NCBI GenBank assembly: GCA_018819175.1
Contig: JAHJQQ010000004.1
Location: 1-15,559 of the forward strand
Length of the DNA: 15,559 bases
From: Gammaproteobacteria bacterium
GTDB lineage: Bacteria; Pseudomonadota; Gammaproteobacteria; Thiohalobacterales; Thiohalobacteraceae
Direction: 5' to 3'
Shown here one piece after another: positions 7,309-13,492 of the stretch. How positions within the stretch are numbered: the first letter of the stretch is position 1; each line of letters opens with the position of its first letter. Under the pieces are notes generated by a model. The model was not told the origin of the DNA and made no database searches. It worked only from the letters and a program-made list of their open reading frames with translations. Both the position numbers and the translations under genes were made by a program.

Positions 7309-8337
7309 ATGGACACCATCACTCACGCACTCAGCGGCGCTCTACTGGCTCGTGCGACAGAACCTCGGCGGTCAGAGGCAGGAATGCTCGTAGGTGCCCC
7401 ACGGGCCTGGGTAGGCGCGCTGTCCGCCGCATTTCCGGACATCGATTACCTGCTCAACTGGGTAGATCCAGTCGTCTATCTGGATCTGCATAGAGGCCCG
7501 ACGCATTCACTGCTGTGGATGCCGTTGTGGGCATTGCTCTTGTCGATTGTATTGCACGTGCTGACGCAACGACGCTATTCGTTTCTGGCGCTGTTCCAGG
7601 TCTGCGTACTCGGTATTTCCATTCATATTATGGGCGATGTGATCACCGTTTACGGGACGCGCATCTGGGTACCCGTGCATGATGCCGCAGTCACGCTGTC
7701 CACTACATTCATCATCGATCTGATATTCACCGGGATTATTGTTGCGGGTCTGCTGGCAGGAATCAGGCTGAATGCACGCCGCAGCGCCCGCAGCGCGCTC
7801 GCGATTCTGATTGTGTATGTCACCTTGCAAGCCTGGCTGCATAGCGAGGCTGTGGATATCGCCCGTCGGTATGCGGATACATTGCCTGGCAACGATACAG
7901 TCCACTATGCAATCCCGCAGCCACTGTCACCGTTGCACTGGAAATTGGTGGTTGTCGAAGGTGATCTCTATCATGAGGCCTACGTGAAGCTTTACGGCCA
8001 ACCCATAGCGCTCGCGGGAGACGGCTGGCTGCGGAACATCCTGGCGAGCTATCTGCCGCCCGGTGAGCTGCAATGGACCAGAATTAATCGCTGGGGCAAT
8101 GATCGTAGCACCGAACAAATCGCCCGCAAGGTTTTCCTCCTGCCTGGGCTCGAGAGTTTTCGTCGCTTTGCCGTGTTGCCTGTACTGTACCGCGCCGATA
8201 ATGGCGATTGCCTGTGGTTCACGGATTTGCGCTTTATCATTGCCGACATGACGCCACCATTTCGTTACGGGCTGTGCCAGGAACAGGTGACAAGTGAATG
8301 GACGCTACGCCGATTGCCGCGTTTGGAAAAACAGTAA
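7309..8337 (+). CDS. YdjM/YbcI-like inner-membrane metal-dependent hydrolase (DUF457)
   Basis: This 342-aa protein fits the DUF457 (YdjM/YbcI) membrane family, annotated as putative metal-dependent hydrolases. The conserved polar residues are in place: MDTITHALSG (His6), FPDIDYLL (Asp44, Asp46), HRGPTHSL (His61, His66), and HIMGDVITVYGTRIWVP (His106, Asp110). Hydrophobic segments lie at about 68-86, 91-108, 133-150 and 160-175. The C-terminal ~150 residues form a soluble domain of unknown role. I set the start at the ATG at 7309, where family similarity begins; the frame is open further up but the extra 62 residues look non-coding and overlap the divergent tetR. E. coli ydjM is a LexA target, but I saw no LexA box here. 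The real substrate is unknown. Confidence 0.88.
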   Translation: MDTITHALSGALLARATEPRRSEAGMLVGAPRAWVGALSAAFPDIDYLLNWVDPVVYLDLHRGPTHSLLWMPLWALLLSIVLHVLTQRRYSFLALFQVCVLGISIHIMGDVITVYGTRIWVPVHDAAVTLSTTFIIDLIFTGIIVAGLLAGIRLNARRSARSALAILIVYVTLQAWLHSEAVDIARRYADTLPGNDTVHYAIPQPLSPLHWKLVVVEGDLYHEAYVKLYGQPIALAGDGWLRNILASYLPPGELQWTRINRWGNDRSTEQIARKVFLLPGLESFRRFAVLPVLYRADNGDCLWFTDLRFIIADMTPPFRYGLCQEQVTSEWTLRRLPRLEKQ

Positions 8338-8371
8338 ACTATATTTGTACGTCCGGGGAGGTATTTTAAGC

Positions 8372-8460
8372 CGTCATTGCGAGGAACGCAGCGGAGCGAA
8401 TAATCTCCAAGCTATTGATCTACCGTATAGGTAGATTGCTTCGCTTTGCTCGCAATGACG
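8372..8460. repeat. CGTCATTGCGAG palindromic dispersed repeat, complete copy
   Basis: This 89-bp element begins CGTCATTGCGAGG and ends CTCGCAATGACG, so its ends are inverted repeats. Inside, AGCGAATAATCTCC is opposed by GTAGATTGCTTCGCT, giving an imperfect long hairpin. Repeats of this type are scattered through many proteobacterial genomes and carry no gene. Partial copies lie at 9266-9294 and 9926-9954. It sits in the 239-bp gap (8338-8576) between the YdjM-like gene and the metallophosphoesterase gene; the rest of that gap is AT-rich and holds no gene I can support. Confidence 0.85.
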
Positions 8461-8576
8461 ATTCAACGGATTAATCAGTTCTTACTTAGAAGTATTTCAT
8501 ATTCTTCTTCCGGTTATCAGTTTGACGATGTCTCCGTAATACACAACTGATAATGATCAGGGAAAATAGACCAGCT

Positions 8577-9212
8577 ATGCCCACGAAAATAGGCTTGATC
8601 AGTGACACGCATTCAACCACGGCCCCGCTTAAGGAGGCTCTCGAAATTTTTGAACGCGAAAAAGTCAATATCACTATCTGCGCCGGTGATATTGCCGGCT
8701 ATGGCGAAGATCAACTCGAAGAAACAATCGATCTGCTGCAGACTAATCATTGCCTGATGATTTCGGGGAATCATGATTATTACGATGCCGCGACGATGCC
8801 CGAAATCGGTTCCGATAAGATAAAAATGTTTTTTGACTCACTGCCGACCCACCTCGAAATCACTATCGAAAACAAGCATATTTACGTGGTCCACGCCAGC
8901 CCGCCCGACGCACAGCATGACGGCATCAAATTACTGGACCCGGATGGGCGGGTTTTCGAAGACAGAATAAAACATTGGGAAAACGAGCTGAAAGACTTTG
9001 AATACGACATCTTGATCGTCGGGCATACCCACCAGATTTTCAGCGAGAACATGGGCAATATTCTGGTCATTAACCCCGGCAGCACCACCTTCAACCACAA
9101 TTGCTCCATCCTGCATCTGCCCGACATGCATGTGCAGAATTTCGCTCTCTCCGGCAAGACACCGATAAAGGTCTGGAACTGGAGCATGCTCTACGCAAAA
9201 GGAAATACGTAA
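8577..9212 (+). CDS. YfcE/MJ0936-like metallophosphoesterase
   Basis: This 211-aa cytoplasmic protein has the full set of calcineurin-type metallophosphoesterase motifs in order: DTH (Asp10, His12), GDIAGYG (Asp38), GNHDYYD (Asn65, His66, Asp67), VVHASP (His106) and GHTHQ (His150, His152). These bind two metals in enzymes that cleave phosphomono- or diesters. The short length and end INPGS suit the YfcE/MJ0936 subfamily, members of which show phosphodiesterase activity on model substrates; the natural substrate is unknown. I chose the ATG at 8577 because the family begins right before KIGLISDTH and AGGGA lies 13 nt upstream; an in-frame ATG at 8553 adds eight residues without a ribosome site. 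Base composition is lower in GC than the flanking genes (one 60-base stretch counted gave 43 %). Confidence 0.9.
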   Translation: MPTKIGLISDTHSTTAPLKEALEIFEREKVNITICAGDIAGYGEDQLEETIDLLQTNHCLMISGNHDYYDAATMPEIGSDKIKMFFDSLPTHLEITIENKHIYVVHASPPDAQHDGIKLLDPDGRVFEDRIKHWENELKDFEYDILIVGHTHQIFSENMGNILVINPGSTTFNHNCSILHLPDMHVQNFALSGKTPIKVWNWSMLYAKGNT

Positions 9213-9265
9213 TGATGGAGTGCAAAGCGCCGCGGCAATTATCGCGATGCGGATTGGCACATCAC

Positions 9266-9294
9266 GAGATTGCCGCGCTTCGCTCGCAATGACG
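9266..9294. repeat. CGTCATTGCGAG repeat, right-half fragment
   Basis: The stretch from GAGATTGCCGCGC to CTCGCAATGACG is the right end of the repeat family found complete at 8372-8460. It matches the inverse of 9926-9954 at 27 of 29 positions, and the match continues outward for about ten bases (GGATTCAAT here; ATTGCATCC there). It abuts the stop codon of the OsmC-like gene. Confidence 0.75.
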
Positions 9295-9298
9295 GGAT

Positions 9299-9718
9299 TC
9301 AATCAAAACGGATATCGTGCCTCATATCCACCCGCTCAGACAGATTCGTGGACACCGGACAATGCTTCATCCGCTCTTTAAAATAATCTATGTCATCTGC
9401 CGTTGGCAGACCGCTTTTTAATACTGACCTGAACCGAACAAACACACTTTTGACATCCCAGAACTCACCTGCAACCAGATCGAGTTCGCCTGTGGTTGAT
9501 GCGAGAACGATATTACGCTCCGCGCAGTTCATGCGCAGGTAGCGCAGCTGACAGGAAAACAAGGCATAAACGAACAGCAGAAATCCGGGCGTTTCGATGC
9601 CGGGTTTAAAGGGTCGCCATTCATTTGCGGTAAGGACATCGACAACGAGATTCGATGGACTGTTTTTTTCCGTTTCGAGTTCGCAGCCGAGTCGTAAATG
9701 GAACTTTCTGTCTGTCAT
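9299..9718 (-). CDS. OsmC/Ohr-family protein
   Basis: This 139-aa protein resembles OsmC-type proteins, small dimeric thiol peroxidases that reduce organic hydroperoxides with a pair of cysteines. The two key positions are present: Cys56 in ETPGFLLFVYALFSCQ (the family's TPxxLLLxALxxCQ block) and Cys120 in KHCPVS, where families usually show a CPV string. The AERNIVL segment between them also fits. The N-terminal sheet region is less conserved, so the subgroup and activity are not certain; it could be an OsmC-like protein without peroxidase function. GC is lower than in the window's larger genes (45 % in one 60-base stretch counted). The ATG at 9718 has only a weak A-rich upstream signal. Fragments of the CGTCATTGCGAG repeat lie on both sides. 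Confidence 0.75.
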   Translation of the reverse strand: MTDRKFHLRLGCELETEKNSPSNLVVDVLTANEWRPFKPGIETPGFLLFVYALFSCQLRYLRMNCAERNIVLASTTGELDLVAGEFWDVKSVFVRFRSVLKSGLPTADDIDYFKERMKHCPVSTNLSERVDMRHDIRFD

Positions 9719-9776
9719 ATGATTTTTCTATGGAACCTCTGATTATTGATCATTACCAATTGGGATGACACTAACG

Positions 9777-9912
9777 CCCCTCTCCCTAACCCTCTCCCCG
9801 CAAGCGGAGGGGATAACCCCCTCTCCCGCCGGGGCGGGAGAGGGTTGGGGAGAGGGTGGCGAAGTTCTTAAATCGAGCATATCTATGTCATGCCATCATG
9901 TAATGCTCAATA
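9777..9912. repeat. CTCTCCC dispersed repeat, copy A
   Basis: About 135 bp, with C-rich and G-rich tracts that can fold (CCCCTCTCCCTAACCC against GGGTTGGGGAGAGGG, with inner hairpins), followed by a ~55-bp unstructured tail running from GGCGAAGTTCTTAAATC to GTAATGCTCAAT. The same sequence lies inverted at 15420-15559. By eye the two are identical except for one 4-nt gap near 9807. Identity through the unstructured tail shows this is a true dispersed element, not merely a shared terminator motif. An apparent plus-strand reading frame through it (9765-10184) is made of repeat sequence and is not a gene. Confidence 0.88.
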
Positions 9913-9925
9913 CTACATTGCATCC

Positions 9926-9954
9926 CGTCATTGCGAGCGAAGCGTGGCCATCTC
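9926..9954. repeat. CGTCATTGCGAG repeat, left-half fragment
   Basis: CGTCATTGCGAGCGAAGCG followed by TGGCCATCTC is the left end of the family seen at 8372-8460. Its right half is missing; about 25 nt downstream the sequence passes into a different GC-rich repeat. It lies in the 362-bp gene-free stretch 9719-10080, which is almost wholly repeat material. Confidence 0.75.
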
Positions 9955-9978
9955 CATCTGACCAATTCTGTGTTACGC

Positions 9979-10054
9979 GATTATTCGCTTTGCTCACCCC
10001 TTCGGGGCCGCCCTGCGGGCGTTCTGCGCTCGCAAGCTCGCTTGTGCCGCGACG
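9979..10054. repeat. GC-rich dispersed repeat, copy 1 (inverse of 13317-13391)
   Basis: Runs from GATTATTCGCTTTGCTC through CCCCTTCGGGG, CGCCCTGCGGGCG and TCTGCGCTCGCAAGCTCGC to GCCGCGACGC. It contains several small hairpins. Its reverse complement recurs at 13317-13391 with only a few mismatches. It ends 26 bp before the stop codon of the minus-strand phosphohydrolase gene. Confidence 0.85.
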
Positions 10055-10080
10055 CTATACGCCTCGCCATGGCGAATCAA

Positions 10081-11679
10081 TTACTCTCCCTTGGGCAGAT
10101 CTCCGCTTTTTTCGGAAAACAACGCACGACCCTTTTGCACTGGCGTTGCGGCCAGTCCAAGTATGTCCAGCACGGTGGGAATGAGATCCAATATATGCGC
10201 TTTTTCCAGGATCGTGCCGGGTGCGATGCCAGGCCCTGTAGCAACCAGAAAACCGTGCGGTCGGTGATTACCGCTGCGTCCCGACGGGTGATGACCCGGC
10301 GTCGGCCACGGGAGACTAACGTGGTAGCGATCGGAACGGATTGCCCGATGCGCGGCGGCCGGCGTGTGCGCCCATTTGACCACCAGATCGGGCAAGTCAT
10401 CACGGCGCTTGCCCTGCGGATATATTTCACTGCTGCGAACCACGTCGTGCACAATCGGCTCGCCGCTATCCGCATCGACAAAGGACAGCAATCCTTCGCT
10501 GATGCGTGTACACAACCGCTCGTAATCCTCCGCTGAAGCAACGATACCTTCGGCCTCGCGACCCCTAAGATTGATACGAATGTATCCCTGCAGATCACTG
10601 ACCAGCGCGAATGCAGGCGTCGTGCTCCAGTCGATACCGCCGGTGCGCCAGTAGGTCGTCAGCTTGTCCTGCACGGCCATGGGCAGATGCGCCTTGATGG
10701 TATTGCGCAGCATCAATGGCACCATGGCACGCAGCCTGTCCGCTACCCGCTTGGTCAGCGACTGTGGAGGCCGATGCTCAGTGTCCGCCAATATTACCGC
10801 CAGCATCTCGGGCAGCAGTTCACTGCGACAGGTGTTTTCACCCATACCGTGCAGTGAATACACGAACACGGTCACATCGTCGCCGGCTGTTTCCAGTAGT
10901 CGTCCGATTGCCCGGTCACAGGCACTATAAATGTCCCGCAGCGCGCTCTCGAGAGCCGCACGCTGCTCCTGCGTTGCCTCCCCAGCCATCCCGGAAAGAT
11001 CCCACAGCTTGTGACCACCGCGATGGGTTGCGGAAAACACGATCATCATCAGATCCCAGGCTTCGCGCTGCATAAGGCCACAACCCAGTTCCGCGACCTT
11101 GCTAGTCATGGATATCAGTTGATCACGTATGGCCAGCAACTCTTGCGGCGTCATCAGACGGTATTCTTCCTCATCGCGCTGCGGGGTTCCGTGATGCTGT
11201 TCGATCCAGTCCTTGATCGAAGGCGGATAGTAATCTGGCGGCACCAGCAGCTCATGAGTCGCCCAGCCCGATATCTCGACACCCTCGTAAGCCTGCGGCG
11301 CGTAACAAAGCGGCATATCGATCGCGATGACACGCTTATCCTGTTTATCGAGGTGGCGCCAGAACGGATCCAGCGGCAGCCAATCCGGCGTCGGCCGCGT
11401 CGTGGTCATGATGTCTGGCTTCCACAGCAGGTAGTGATACAGGCCATGATCACTCGGCAGCGTACCGGTATAGAACGTCGGCCACGGCGAACCGACCAGC
11501 CAGTCCGCGGTCGAGTCAAGGCGAGCAAATGCTCCACGCTCACACAGGCGTTTCAGGTAGGGCAGCGAGCCATCCCGTGTCCATCGATCAATCAGACTGA
11601 TCTCGGCGGCATCGAGACCGATCATCAGCAACCGAGACTTGCTTCCCGGATCCGTCATGTCAGTAACATTTTTCTGCAC
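10081..11679 (-). CDS. AlkP-superfamily phosphohydrolase (type I phosphodiesterase/nucleotide pyrophosphatase-like)
   Basis: This 532-aa protein has the alkaline-phosphatase superfamily layout. LLMIGLDAAE (Asp23) is the first metal-ligand motif; GSPWPTFYTGTLPSDHG gives a nucleophile candidate Thr68 and the usual P-x-x-HG ending; SGNHRPHGFLVATGPGI (His472) is the late metal histidine block; and IPTVLDILGL is the typical end. Two expected acidic ligands are changed. Where relatives have D-x-x-x-H, this protein has His219 and His223 (SATHRGGHKLW), and SDHG is SLHG (Leu276-His277). No signal peptide is seen, suggesting a cytoplasmic protein. The substrate is unknown. I chose the GTG at 11679 because AAGGA lies 8 nt upstream; an ATG at 11658 has no ribosome site. 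The start lies 16 bp from a palindromic element that separates it from the glycosyltransferase gene. Confidence 0.85.
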   Translation of the reverse strand: MQKNVTDMTDPGSKSRLLMIGLDAAEISLIDRWTRDGSLPYLKRLCERGAFARLDSTADWLVGSPWPTFYTGTLPSDHGLYHYLLWKPDIMTTTRPTPDWLPLDPFWRHLDKQDKRVIAIDMPLCYAPQAYEGVEISGWATHELLVPPDYYPPSIKDWIEQHHGTPQRDEEEYRLMTPQELLAIRDQLISMTSKVAELGCGLMQREAWDLMMIVFSATHRGGHKLWDLSGMAGEATQEQRAALESALRDIYSACDRAIGRLLETAGDDVTVFVYSLHGMGENTCRSELLPEMLAVILADTEHRPPQSLTKRVADRLRAMVPLMLRNTIKAHLPMAVQDKLTTYWRTGGIDWSTTPAFALVSDLQGYIRINLRGREAEGIVASAEDYERLCTRISEGLLSFVDADSGEPIVHDVVRSSEIYPQGKRRDDLPDLVVKWAHTPAAAHRAIRSDRYHVSLPWPTPGHHPSGRSGNHRPHGFLVATGPGIAPGTILEKAHILDLIPTVLDILGLAATPVQKGRALFSEKSGDLPKGE

Positions 11680-11695
11680 AACTCATATCCTTCAT

Positions 11696-11837
11696 CCTAT
11701 AAACCGCATTTGCCACGGAATCACACGGACGAGCTCATCAGCTTCACGCCGGCCACCGCCATCACCTACATCTCGCTCCAGGAAGGTACTGTGTTTCGTG
11801 TCTTCCGTGTGATTCCGTGGCAAATGCGGTTTATAGG
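11696..11837. repeat. CCTA...CCACGG palindromic element, copy 1
   Basis: A perfect 34-bp inverted repeat (11696-11729 with 11804-11837) flanks a 74-nt loop. The arm starts CCTATAAACCGCATTT and continues GCCACGGAATCACACGGA. The loop shares CTTCACGCC, CACCGCCATCACCTACA and ACTGTGTTT with the loop of copy 2, in the same orientation. There is no coding frame of note. It lies just upstream of the phosphohydrolase GTG, so its hairpin could form in that gene's leader if transcription starts further up. Confidence 0.92.
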
Positions 11838-11877
11838 TTTAACGTTTGTAAATGGTTTCCTAACGCCGTAAATGGAG

Positions 11878-11908
11878 AGTCCCCTCTCCCCTAGCGGGAG
11901 AGGGGACT
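11878..11908. repeat. 13-bp perfect hairpin with CCCCTCTCCC stem
   Basis: AGTCCCCTCTCCC (11878-11890) pairs perfectly with GGGAGAGGGGACT (11896-11908) around a CTAGC loop. On the plus strand it is followed by TCCTTTTAA, so it could work as a weak terminator. It shares the CCCCTCTCCC motif with the large repeats at 9777 and 15420 but not their tail. It sits between the two CCACGG elements. Confidence 0.8.
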
Positions 11909-11917
11909 TCCTTTTAA

Positions 11918-12073
11918 CCTAAAAAATCATTTCAGCCACGGAATCACACGGAAAATCACGGACCAGATCATAACCTTCACGCCAGCACCGCCATCACCTA
12001 CAAGGTAGTGAATAGCCGCTCCGGGAATGCACTGTGTTTGCGTGTGCTTCCGTGGCTGAAATGATTTTTTAGG
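11918..12073. repeat. CCTA...CCACGG palindromic element, copy 2
   Basis: A perfect 26-bp inverted repeat (11918-11943 with 12048-12073), continued imperfectly inward, flanks a loop of about 100 nt. The arm is CCTAAAAAATCATTTCA followed by GCCACGGAA. The inner core and loop are clearly related to copy 1, but the outer arm differs from copy 1 and is matched by its own partner arm. Its edge is 2 nt from the stop codon of the glycosyltransferase gene. Transcripts from that gene would form a strong hairpin right after the stop, so it may help end or protect that mRNA. Confidence 0.92.
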
Positions 12074-12075
12074 GT

Positions 12076-12987
12076 TCATCTGTCGCCTCGTGCTGCCTCA
12101 ATGCAACCACGGCGAAACCCGACAGCCCAGCCGGCAAGACCGAACAACAATAGCGGCGACAGTAACACGGCAGACAACAGCCCTGCCCTGTTCCAGCGCG
12201 CGATACGGCGAAGAATATAGGCATAGCGTTTCAGCATCACCGGCACAATCATAATGGCATGTGTACCCAGCCGCAGATGCGTAGGCTGCAGTCTGAGACC
12301 CAGGGCTGCGCGGCAATGACCGAAGCGTCGATGATGCCGCCACACTTCGTTCAGATTGCCACGCCCGAGATGCCGTATGCGCATCGCGTTGACAAACAGT
12401 AAACCGCGTGGCCAGGCAGCCAGCGCCTGTTCACAAAATTGCACATCCTCGCAGGCGAGAAAATCGCCCGCCGGGAATCCACCGAGGTGCAGGAAATCAT
12501 CCCGTGCTATCGCCATGTTGCAGGAAGGAAAATGATCAGTGGTCTGATCCGGGCGTCCGGGTCCCACATCAGCGAACTGCAGAAGATTGTCGGCGACTTG
12601 GATGATCTGCCGTGGATTGACACTCAGCACGGGGCCACCGACCAGTCGGCCACCCTGCTGCAGACCACTGACAGCCGCGGCCAGCCAGCCCGGTTCCGGT
12701 TGGCAATCCGCATCGACAAAGGCAAGGTATTTTCCAGCCGCCTGCTGCACACCCAGATTACGCGCGGCACCCGGCCCGAGCATTGCCGTACTGCCCACAC
12801 AGCGGGCATGAGCGAATCGCGCCACGACGGCCTGCACGTCGGGATCCGCGGCGGAGTCCACCACCAGGATTTCAAAATGCAGAGAAAACGCCTGCTCGCT
12901 TAACGCGCGCAGGCAACATGTCAGCTCCTGGGCATGATCAAGACAGGGAATGACGACGGATATGAGTGGATGATCTTGCATTACCAT
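12076..12987 (-). CDS. Family 2 glycosyltransferase with C-terminal membrane segment
   Basis: This 303-aa protein is a GT-A fold glycosyltransferase of family 2. ISVVIPCLDHAQELTCCLRAL is at 9-29. The sugar-nucleotide and metal site is AFVDADCQPEPGW (Asp92, Asp94), SCNMAIARDDFLHLGGF is at 155-171, and Glu180-Asp181 in CEDVQF is a likely catalytic-base region. A hydrophobic segment at about 269-290 with basic residues after it should hold the protein at the cytoplasmic face of the inner membrane. It most likely adds a sugar to a lipid carrier or envelope glycan; donor and acceptor cannot be told from the sequence. Two start ATGs lie two codons apart (12987 and 12981), neither with a strong ribosome site. 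It faces the same way as the phosphohydrolase gene, but nearly 400 bp of hairpins lies between them. Confidence 0.92.
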   Translation of the reverse strand: MVMQDHPLISVVIPCLDHAQELTCCLRALSEQAFSLHFEILVVDSAADPDVQAVVARFAHARCVGSTAMLGPGAARNLGVQQAAGKYLAFVDADCQPEPGWLAAAVSGLQQGGRLVGGPVLSVNPRQIIQVADNLLQFADVGPGRPDQTTDHFPSCNMAIARDDFLHLGGFPAGDFLACEDVQFCEQALAAWPRGLLFVNAMRIRHLGRGNLNEVWRHHRRFGHCRAALGLRLQPTHLRLGTHAIMIVPVMLKRYAYILRRIARWNRAGLLSAVLLSPLLLFGLAGWAVGFRRGCIEAARGDR

Positions 12988-13492
12988 GCTTTATTCTATC
13001 CACGTTTTTGAATCTGGAAGCAGTGCGCTGAAACAATCTGGCCAGCCTATGGCCAAAAGAAACGTACACCACACAGAATTATGCGTCCAGCGCAACTTCA
13101 TAATCCACGCACAGGGTTAACGCTAAGGAAGAAATCCACTTGACACATGATTGCTGAGAACAGCGGTCCCGAAAGGCGACGATATATATCACTTTTCAGC
13201 ATAACAAATGGCATGCATCACTGTTGTTTCCTCCAGGGTGTTGCTATATTTAAAACCGTGGTTGTCTGATTTTCGCTGGGGAGAACGAGCCGTAATAAAC
13301 ACGGTTATTGCGGAAAGCGACGCGGCACAAGCGAGCTTGCGAGCGCAGAACGCCTGCAGGGCGGCCCCGAAGGGGTGAGCGCAGCGAATAATCTCTCACA
13401 AGGACGCTTCATCGCGAACTTTCCACACTATGATCGCAATGAACGGTGAGGTGTGGGATTTCCGCGTTACGATAGTTTGAGTTATACGTGTC
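12988..13492. other. 505-bp intergenic region between glycosyltransferase and permease genes
   Basis: It must hold the promoters of two divergent genes, but I see no convincing -35/-10 pair. A TTGACA at 13140 lacks a partner, and TATATT at 13245 lacks a well-placed -35. A small frame of about 55 codons starting near 13208 runs into the GC-rich repeat and ends there, so I do not call it. TGGCCA occurs twice with a 5-nt gap near 13030. The repeat at 13317-13391 fills the downstream part. Confidence 0.6.
13317..13391. repeat. GC-rich dispersed repeat, copy 2 (inverse of 9979-10054)
   Basis: Reads GCGACGCGGCACAAGCGAGC through GCAGAACGCCTGCAGGGCGG and CCCCGAAGGGGTGAGCGC to GCGAATAATC. It is the reverse complement of 9979-10054 with a few substitutions (for example CTGCAGG against CTGCGGG). 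It lies about 100 bp upstream of the permease start. Confidence 0.85.

Noticed and set aside
8549..8567. Fur-box-like GATAATGAT before the metallophosphoesterase
   Set aside because: Only the left half matches the 19-bp Fur consensus (about 11 of 19 positions overall), which is within chance for an AT-rich stretch.
8372..9294. Composite transposon formed by CGTCATTGCGAG ends around the metallophosphoesterase
   Set aside because: The left copy is complete in itself and the right is a half copy. No transposase or target duplication is visible, so I kept only the weaker statement of a repeat-bracketed accessory region.
9765..10184. Plus-strand frame of 139 codons
   Set aside because: It reads through the CTCTCCC repeat, the CGTCATTGCGAG fragment and the GC-rich repeat, then overlaps the end of the phosphohydrolase gene. 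Its protein is repeat translation (PLSLTLSPQAEG and similar), a known annotation artefact.
11011..11871. Plus-strand frame of 286 codons
   Set aside because: It is antisense to the phosphohydrolase and runs on into a palindromic repeat. No domain is recognisable.
11696..12073. CRISPR array or tandem repeat array
   Set aside because: There are only two copies, each an inverted repeat about 140-156 bp long, with no short direct repeats at regular spacing and no cas genes.
13208..13380. Small plus-strand frame upstream of the permease
   Set aside because: Its second half is the GC-rich repeat and it ends there. There is no ribosome site or recognisable feature.
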